This document shows, piece by piece, positions 26,149-32,375 of a DNA stretch of 32,375 bases. Within the stretch, counting starts at the first letter, position 1; each line of letters starts with the position of its first letter. Both the position numbers and the translations under genes were made by a program. Below the pieces are notes generated by a model. That model did no database searches. It worked only from the letters and a program-made list of their open reading frames with translations, and was not told the DNA's origin. Source of the DNA: Bacteroidota bacterium (GTDB lineage: Bacteria > Bacteroidota > Ignavibacteria > UBA10030 > BY39); the NCBI GenBank assembly GCA_030682385.1, contig JAUXOG010000131.1, positions 1 through 32,375 of the forward strand, read 5' to 3'.

Positions 26149-28578
26149 CTATCTCATTTTTTCTATCGAACTTATTTCACGCAGCAAGTCCTTCCTTGTA
26201 AACTTCTGCTTGCTCATTACGGTGGTAACTATGTTTTCCATTTTTTCGCGTGTGTCCGGATCGACTTCCATCGAGGTTAAAATTATTATCGGAATATCCT
26301 TCGTTTCATCGTGGTGCCTCATCTGATGTGCAAGCTGAAAACCGGAAATCTCCGGCATTATTAAGTCGAGTATCATTAAATCGGGTTGCTCAGTTATGGC
26401 ACACTGTAATCCTTCCTTGCCGTTGTAGGTTTTTACAACGTCATAACCTTCCGACTCTAAAATTACTTCAATTAACTCCACCGCAGTCGGGTCGTCATCA
26501 ATCACTAAAATTTTTGGTCGGGCATTGGATGAAGATTTTTTTAGTGGAATTCTTTTTAATGTTGCAAGCAGCTCTTCCTTGTTAACCGGTTTCACAAAAT
26601 AATCTGCTGCGCCGAGTGTAAAACCTAACTTCTTTTCGTCGGTAATTGAAATAATGACTATCGGGATATCTTTACAAATCGGATGGTTTTTTAAATCCTT
26701 TAATACTTGCCAGCCGTCTCTCAAAGGCAGCATCAAATCGAGTGTGATGATGTTTGGTCTGAGTGTTTTAGCTTTCTCAATTCCTTGCAGTCCATCGCGC
26801 GCAGTTTCGGTTCTGTAGCCGGCATCGTGAAGGTACATCTCGAGTAATTGCACAGCTTGTTGATTATCTTCAATTATCAAAACAAGTGGTTTTTCTGTTT
26901 TCGGTTTGGTTTCGATAATCAGCCCTTCCAGTTCCGATAACTGGTCGTCTGGTTTTTGAGCCAAGAAAGCATTTTCAATTCCGATGACCATTGGGATATT
27001 TATGGTAAAAGTTGTTCCGACTCCCCATCGGCTATCCACTCTGATTTGTCCTCCGTGCAATTCAACCAATCGTTTAGTGATGGCTAAGCCTAAGCCTGTT
27101 CCTTCTTTTAATGCCGATGTATTTTTTGTCTGCTGGAAAGGTCTGAAAAGTTTTGGAATTTCTTCAGGTTTGATACCGATGCCTTCGTCTTTCACGTAGA
27201 TTTCGATTTCATTTTCGACTCGTTGAAAACCGACTTCGATAGTACCGTTGGGTTTGCTGTATTTGATGGCATTGGAAACTAAGTTCACTAAAATTTGCTT
27301 AAACCGTGTTTGGTCAACGAAAAGCATATCTACTTGCGGCGTAGTTTTAAACGCAAGGTTAATATTTTTCTTTTCAAGGTCTTGTTTTAAAACTCGCGTA
27401 ATAGCGTCGGTAAAGTAATCGATAGGAAAGCCCTCGATGTGCAAGTCCATTTTTCCGGCTTCAATTTTCGAGAGGTCTAAAATATCGCCGATTAGGTGCT
27501 GCAAGTGTTGTCCGCTGATTTGTATATTTTTCATAAAATCCCGGATTCTGTCGGGAGGTAAAGTCTGAAAATCCGACGCAATCAAATCCGAAAATCCGAC
27601 GATATTATTCAGAGGTGCTCGCAATTCGTGACTGAATGTTGCGAGGAATTTTTTTATAGCATTGTTGGCTTCTTCTGTTTTTAATTTTTCGTTCTCGAGT
27701 TCAAGGTTCTTCACAGTTATTTCATCGAGCAAACGTTTTCGGCTCAAACCGATTGAGAGCTCGTTTGCAATTACCCGGAGTAAATCTAATTCGGTATTAA
27801 TAAACTCTTCTTCCTTGCGCGACATTACTTCCAACACACCTTGCAAGTCGCCTTGAACTAACAAGGGAATCGAGATCAAAGTTTGAAGCCGGTTTTCATC
27901 TATCTCTTTCAGGAAATATGCAGCTAACGTACTGCGTGCTAACTCATCGGTTACAATAGTTTTGCAACTTAATGCTGTACGAACTGCGATCGAGGTTGCT
28001 TTCTCGTCAACAATTTGGTGCTCGATATCCGGCGGGATAGGAATGTTGGAAAACGTGGGAGCCATCAAGTGTAGAAGCGATGTGCGTGAGTCGTAACGAT
28101 AGATGCATATAAATTTTATAGGTATATCTAAAAACTTTGCTATCCGGTCGGCGGCTTCTGTGCACATATCGTCGGCGTGTTGGGCTGTGTTAATCACTTG
28201 CGATATTTCCAAAAGCATTTCTTTTTGTTTTTGTTGCTGCTTTTGTTCGGTTATGTCCTGAAAGAAAACTGATATACCGCTTTCAGTCGGATAAATCCGG
28301 ATATCATACCACGCTTCAAAGCGGTCGTCCTTGTATGAAGATTGAATGGACTGAAAGGTATTCGTTTCCATCGCAAGTTTATATTTTTCGCCAATCTCAG
28401 CATCTTTTGCGTTTTGGAAAATTTCAAAAACATTCTTTCCTAAAACTTCTTCGCGTTTAAAACCGGTACCTTCCTCGGCGGCTTTATTCCAATACGTGAA
28501 TCTGTAAAGTTTATCCAACGCAAAAAAACCGCCTGTTATACTTTCTAAAATTTGAATTAACTCTTTAGATGTTTCCAT
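26149..28578 (-). CDS. Soluble hybrid histidine kinase (PAS-GAF-HisKA-HATPase-REC-REC)
   Basis: An 809-residue cytoplasmic kinase with no membrane segment. Domains in order: PAS (about 5-112, ending FQDITEQK), GAF (about 125-285), HisKA with H317 in FSHELRAPLNN, HATPase with N-box VNLVSNAIKY, DEGIGI and GTGLGLAI, then two receiver domains. REC1 has phosphoacceptor D614 (ITLDLMLP) and K663 in VKP. REC2 has DDD at 694-696 and D738 (ILDLIMP), but its conserved KP switch site reads SKQK (K790). The multi-receiver layout suggests a phosphorelay. The gene stands alone between convergent neighbours and the glycosidase gene, with no regulator beside it. Confidence 0.95.
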   Translation of the reverse strand: METSKELIQILESITGGFFALDKLYRFTYWNKAAEEGTGFKREEVLGKNVFEIFQNAKDAEIGEKYKLAMETNTFQSIQSSYKDDRFEAWYDIRIYPTESGISVFFQDITEQKQQQKQKEMLLEISQVINTAQHADDMCTEAADRIAKFLDIPIKFICIYRYDSRTSLLHLMAPTFSNIPIPPDIEHQIVDEKATSIAVRTALSCKTIVTDELARSTLAAYFLKEIDENRLQTLISIPLLVQGDLQGVLEVMSRKEEEFINTELDLLRVIANELSIGLSRKRLLDEITVKNLELENEKLKTEEANNAIKKFLATFSHELRAPLNNIVGFSDLIASDFQTLPPDRIRDFMKNIQISGQHLQHLIGDILDLSKIEAGKMDLHIEGFPIDYFTDAITRVLKQDLEKKNINLAFKTTPQVDMLFVDQTRFKQILVNLVSNAIKYSKPNGTIEVGFQRVENEIEIYVKDEGIGIKPEEIPKLFRPFQQTKNTSALKEGTGLGLAITKRLVELHGGQIRVDSRWGVGTTFTINIPMVIGIENAFLAQKPDDQLSELEGLIIETKPKTEKPLVLIIEDNQQAVQLLEMYLHDAGYRTETARDGLQGIEKAKTLRPNIITLDLMLPLRDGWQVLKDLKNHPICKDIPIVIISITDEKKLGFTLGAADYFVKPVNKEELLATLKRIPLKKSSSNARPKILVIDDDPTAVELIEVILESEGYDVVKTYNGKEGLQCAITEQPDLMILDLIMPEISGFQLAHQMRHHDETKDIPIIILTSMEVDPDTREKMENIVTTVMSKQKFTRKDLLREISSIEKMR

Positions 28579-28653
28579 AGTCCTAATATTTTTATGAGAT
28601 GTAAAAATTCAGGTATTAGATAAGCAATTTTTAAATAAGATGCAAAGGGAAAA

Positions 28654-30140
28654 TCATCTCAACAAAATCAATTTCTTGGTTTCTACAAATTTTCCTGTTC
28701 CCATTTGATAAAAGTAAACGCCACTTGGATAATTTCCAGAATTCCACACTACTTTATATGATCCGGCTTCTCTGTGTTCTTCTATTAATGTTTCAACCTC
28801 TTCTCCAAGAATGTTCATAATTTTAAGTGTAATGAATTCCGACGTCAGAAGGTTAAATGAAATCGTTGTTGTCGGATTAAATGGATTAGGATAGTTTTGA
28901 TAAAGGTGAAAATTTTTAGGTAGAGTAATAGTATTTTCATCAACATTTAATAATTCATCTCTAATTGCAGTCATCGCCTGTTTATAGGTTGAATCGTTAT
29001 GAAATAATCCATACGAACCCAATACTTCGCTTATTGAATGTTGAGCAATCTGATAATCTGGATAGAAATAAAAGATGCCGTAAATGTTCGTATCGGGTTT
29101 ACATATTCGAATAAAATCTCTTACATATAAAGCCTGTCCCTGTTCTGTAAAAGGATAACCGGGATAGATTGGTCCCATATCCGATACAAATGAGCTTGGA
29201 TATGAGAACTCTGAAATGATAATTTTTTTGCCGGTCTGGCTTGTTAATAATGAACATAATTGAAAAAAATTTCCAAAAGTTACTTGTGCTGGCGGAGGCG
29301 AACCCGGGGGAAAACATGTTGTATAATAACTTAATCCAATAAAATCGAATGGAACACCGTTGTCGATCATATATTGGTAGAATGCTTGATGAATACCATC
29401 GAACCAGCCAACCGAACTAATATGAAGTTTAATCTGTGCAGTTGAGTCGGCTCTTTTTGTTCCTCTAATTGCTGCTTTTAATAAAACTACTTCTTTACTC
29501 CAAACACTGTCTCTTAAATAATCCAAATATGTTCCCTGACCATTCCATTGAGTTATTTTACCTCCGGGATAGTAACTGCACATTCCATACTCTATCTCAT
29601 TACCCATTTCATAAATTTTTACATTCAGCCCCTTCGTTTTAAAATAGGACGCAGTTTCATAACAATGATTTTCTATTGCGGAAGCTGTTTGTTCAAGATT
29701 AAAGGGTAACCATTCAGCCGGACCGTCTTGTTGACCGGCATGCGTAGCCCTGTCGCTGAAGTAAAAGAAAACACTTTGGTTTAAATTGTTTTGCGCTGCT
29801 TCGTGTAAAACTCGCTCGGCAAATTCACGACTGCACCAAAATTCGTTGTTCCAGCCAAGTGAGGGCCAGTTCTGGTATGGAGTTGTGGCAAGTAATTGGC
29901 TCGATGGTGTTAGAACTCCAACGCGGACCCAACTAAAACCGTTGTTTTTCATCACTTGTAATGGATTTTGATATTTCCAATAAGTACTCCATTCTCGATA
30001 TGCCATATAATCGTATGCAGTTCCACCGAATTGAAGCGTTGTATTATTTTTTTTTTATCGATGTTACCCTGAGCTGATACGGGAGTATTGATGATAAATA
30101 ATATAATAAAGGCACTTAAAAAATAAAATAAAAATCTCAT
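28654..30140 (-). CDS. Secreted GH53-like glycoside hydrolase with T9SS domain, split by a frameshift at A10
   Basis: The main frame (28654-30006) gives 450 residues. It has the GH clan A features of endo-beta-1,4-galactanase-like enzymes: YEMGNEIEYG with acid/base E137, DFIGLSYY, and IIISEFSYP with nucleophile E266. It ends in a T9SS sorting domain (YQNYPNPFNPTTTISFN, LKIMNILGEEV, SGVYFYQM). The signal peptide is in another frame: ATG at 30140, MRFLFYFLSA... to VSAQGNIDKKK, with AAGGA 7 bases upstream. The two frames meet at ten A (30047-30056). One more A would join them as KKKNNTTLQFGGTAYDYMAYREW, giving a 495-residue protein. Sequence error, true mutation, phase variation or transcriptional slippage are all possible. 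It follows the ABC-F gene by 11 bases. Coordinates cover both parts. Confidence 0.8.
30047..30056. repeat. Homopolymer A10/T10 at the frame break
   Basis: Ten consecutive T on the plus strand, read as A10 in the glycosidase gene, sit exactly where the signal-peptide frame must change to the catalytic frame. Eleven A would restore one frame; nine A would give an immediate TAA. Confidence 0.9.
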
Positions 30141-30151
30141 ACTAATTTCCT

Positions 30152-32134
30152 TCATTTATTTGCACTGTTTGAATTAATAATATGCTCAAGTTTTTCGCTG
30201 TATTCAGTCCACTTCTTATATAGCTCGTCCAACTCGCCCGTTATCTTTTTATACTCGCTGTTGGTTGATTTCACTTTATGAGTGTCGGAATAAAAATCGG
30301 GTTCAGCCATTGCAGCTTGGTATTCGATTTTTAGTTTTTCCTTTTTCTTAATTTCTTTTTCAACCGCAGCCAATTTTTCTTTTAATGGCTTTGTAATTTT
30401 GTAAAGCCGCTGCCGCTCTTCGGCTTCAAGTCGTTTGCGTTCCTTTTCTGATATTTCTGTATTATTAGTTTTTGCACTAAGCTCTACGTTCTGTTTGAAT
30501 GACTGTGTTTCCTTTTCTTTTGCAGCAATATAATCGGAGATGTTTCCAAGATAAATTTTAATCGACTTGTTTCGAACTTCGATGACTTTATTCACAACGG
30601 GGTCGAGAAAATGTCTGTCGTGCGAAACAATTAAATATGTTCCCTCAAAATTAATTAATGCTTCCTGCAAAACTTTTTTCGATCGCATATCGAGATGGTT
30701 TGTCGGCTCGTCCATTACTAAAAAGTTTGCCGGCTGAAGTAACATCTTTGCTAACGCTAACCTGCTTTTCTCGCCTCCCGAAAGAACACGAACTTTTTTA
30801 AACACATCATCGCCTTCAAACAGAAAACAGCCGAGAAGTGTTCTGATTTGAGTGCGTGTTTCACCTTCTGCAACCGATTCTACAACTTGCAGTACTTCCA
30901 TATCGCTCTCAAGCTCGTCCACTTGTGTTTGGGCAAAATAGGCAGTCGTTACGTTGTAACCGAATTTCACTTCTCCCGATGTCGGCAACTCGCTGTTGCT
31001 GATTATTCTGCTTAACGTCGATTTTCCGGCGCCGTTCACACCAACAAGCGCAAATTTATCGCCTCGTTCGATAGTTAAGTTAAGGTGATCTAATACCGTC
31101 AGATTACCGTGTTGTGTACGATACTGTTTTGTCAAATCTTTGATTTCCAACACGACTGCCCCTGACTGCTTTGGCTGGGGAAAGCTAAAACTAATTTCCT
31201 TCCCTACTCCCTCGACTTCAATCAAATCGACCTTCTCTAAAAGCTTTATCCGGCTCTGAACCTGTCGTGCCTTTGTAGCTTTATATCTAAAGCGGTCAAT
31301 AAATTGTTGAGTTTGTTTTAACTGCTGCTTCTGATTTTTTGCTGCGTTTACCAAAAGCTCGCGACGGTTTTCACTTTCGGTTTCATAAAATGTATAGTTA
31401 CCCGAATATATTGCTAACTTGCTGTTTGCCAAAGCAAGAGTTTTGTTAGTCATATTATCAAGAAAAGCTCTGTCGTGTGAGACGATAACGATTGAGCCGT
31501 TGTACGATTTTAAATAAGCTTCTAACCAGCGAAGCGAATCAAGATCGAGATGATTCGTTGGTTCGTCGAGCAGCAACAGCGAAGGATTGCTTAACAATAA
31601 CTTTGCAAGAGCAATACGCATTTGCCATCCGCCGCTGAACTCGTCAGTTTGCCTGTTGAAATCTTCTTCCGAGAAACCAAGTCCCATCAACACTTTTTCG
31701 ACTTGCGATTGCATTCGGTAAGCGTCTAAGCTTTCGAGTTTAAGCTGAAGTTCACCTTGAAGCTCTATCAATTCACTGTAGTCCTGATTGGAATTTGTTG
31801 AGCTTACGAAATTCTGGATTTGCGAGTTGATTTCGTCTAACTGCCGATCGATAGTGTTGATATCCTCGAATGCCGTTTTAGTTTCCTCGTAAAGTGTTTT
31901 ATTCGAGGATGTTACAGCTTCCTGAGGCAAATAACCGACTGAAACATAATTAGCTTTTTGAACAGAGCCGGAATCGGTTTGAGTTAAACCGACTAAAATT
32001 TTGAGCAGCGTTGTTTTGCCGGTGCCGTTAGCACCAACAAGACCGATGCGGTCGTGAGCTCCGATTTGCAGAGTAACATTTTTGAAAAGATACTCGCCGC
32101 CGAATTGGATTGATATGTTTTGTAGTAGTAGCAT
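30152..32134 (-). CDS. ABC-F family ATPase (ribosome-associated, Uup/YheS-like)
   Basis: A 660-residue soluble protein with two ABC domains and no membrane segment, the ABC-F layout of translation factors that act at the ribosomal E site. Domain 1 has Walker A GANGTGKT at 34-41, signature FSGGWQ at 166-171 and LLLLDEPTNHLD near 186-197. A linker of about 60 charged residues (250-305) follows, the tRNA-contacting arm. Domain 2 has GVNGAGKST at 365-373, LSGGEKSRLA at 451-460 and DEPTNHLD at 475-482. A lysine/glutamate-rich coiled coil (about 555-655) closes the protein. The catalytic EQ2 glutamates are intact. Its stop overlaps an ATG (ATGA) before the glycosidase gene. The CRISPR array begins 44 bases upstream of its start. 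Confidence 0.95.
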   Translation of the reverse strand: MLLLQNISIQFGGEYLFKNVTLQIGAHDRIGLVGANGTGKTTLLKILVGLTQTDSGSVQKANYVSVGYLPQEAVTSSNKTLYEETKTAFEDINTIDRQLDEINSQIQNFVSSTNSNQDYSELIELQGELQLKLESLDAYRMQSQVEKVLMGLGFSEEDFNRQTDEFSGGWQMRIALAKLLLSNPSLLLLDEPTNHLDLDSLRWLEAYLKSYNGSIVIVSHDRAFLDNMTNKTLALANSKLAIYSGNYTFYETESENRRELLVNAAKNQKQQLKQTQQFIDRFRYKATKARQVQSRIKLLEKVDLIEVEGVGKEISFSFPQPKQSGAVVLEIKDLTKQYRTQHGNLTVLDHLNLTIERGDKFALVGVNGAGKSTLSRIISNSELPTSGEVKFGYNVTTAYFAQTQVDELESDMEVLQVVESVAEGETRTQIRTLLGCFLFEGDDVFKKVRVLSGGEKSRLALAKMLLQPANFLVMDEPTNHLDMRSKKVLQEALINFEGTYLIVSHDRHFLDPVVNKVIEVRNKSIKIYLGNISDYIAAKEKETQSFKQNVELSAKTNNTEISEKERKRLEAEERQRLYKITKPLKEKLAAVEKEIKKKEKLKIEYQAAMAEPDFYSDTHKVKSTNSEYKKITGELDELYKKWTEYSEKLEHIINSNSANK

Positions 32135-32177
32135 TTGGTTAAATATACGAAAATTGGAGTTGTGGGAGAAATAAGCC

Positions 32178-32375
32178 GTTGTAGTTTGCTTTCAAGGTTT
32201 TTATAATTACATTGTATTATGAAATGCTTCGACTTTGTTGGACGTTGTAGTTTGCTTTCAAGGTTTTTATAATTACATTTATAACTGTTGGTAACTGGTT
32301 AGCTGGTTAGTTGTAGTTTGCTTTCAAGGTTTTTATAATTACATTATTTCCGAAATTGGCTCGTTACGTTTGACA
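32178..32375 (+). CRISPR. CRISPR array, left end (3 repeats of 36, spacers of 30)
   Basis: Three identical 36-base repeats lie at 32178-32213, 32244-32279 and 32310-32345, beginning GTTGTAGTTTGC and ending TATAATTACATT. Two complete spacers of exactly 30 bases lie between them. The final 30 bases of the window fit a third spacer of the same length, so the array very probably continues past 32375. The 36/30 geometry, the GTTGTAG opening, ends that are partly complementary (TGTA-TT), and no strong internal stem all resemble type II-C repeats, which rely on a tracrRNA. No cas gene or tracrRNA is in the window, so the type is inference. By analogy with type II-C the crRNA direction would be plus. 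Only 43 bases separate the first repeat from the ABC-F start codon, too little for a normal leader. Confidence 0.96.

Noticed and set aside
30006-30155. Separate 67-residue gene upstream of the glycosidase
   Set aside because: Its first part is the glycosidase signal peptide. The part after the A10 run is the same DNA as the glycosidase N-terminus read in the wrong frame.

Overview
The window is AT-rich bacterial chromosome, most likely from the Ignavibacteria or a close relative in the Bacteroidota/Chlorobiota group. The main clue is three secreted proteins that end in the type IX secretion (T9SS) sorting domain with the NYPNPFN core, a wording typical of these lineages. Supporting clues are the hybrid histidine kinases, the signal-peptide-bearing S9 peptidases, and many short GC-rich palindromic repeats in the gaps. 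The taxonomic call is inference; no marker gene such as 16S is present.

Layout. Positions 1-7123 (minus strand) hold pyrF, two S9-family secreted peptidases with a decayed GIY-YIG gene between them, an overlapping small-ORF/nucleotidyltransferase pair, and an AbrB-type antitoxin whose VapC partner is cut short. Positions 7183-15571 (minus) form one closely packed run: clpC, a PAP2 phosphatase that seems to start at a CTG inside clpC, a hybrid histidine kinase, a RodZ-like protein and ligA. A 331-base divergent region with a perfect 27-base palindrome separates clpC from a TetR regulator. The plus strand then carries tetR plus a small membrane protein, rplU-rpmA, mdh, a MITE-like insertion, a secreted S15-like hydrolase, a TPR protein, larE, a small exported protein and a T9SS-exported metalloprotease. 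From 26149 to 32134 (minus) come an ABC-F ATPase, a GH53-like glycosidase broken or slippage-controlled at an A10 run, and a second hybrid kinase. A CRISPR array begins at 32178 and runs off the right edge.

How it fits together. Most genes are housekeeping: pyrimidine synthesis, DNA ligation, ribosomal proteins, TCA cycle and protein quality control. A secreted peptidase and glycosidase layer fits a polymer-degrading heterotroph. The items most worth a second look are: CRISPR repeats that each contain a well-spaced sigma70-like promoter; the homopolymer-disrupted glycosidase; the non-canonical start of the PAP2 gene; the 59-base overlapping NTase pair; the truncated VapBC locus; and the palindromic repeat families. 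No cas gene lies inside the window. I found no RNA genes.
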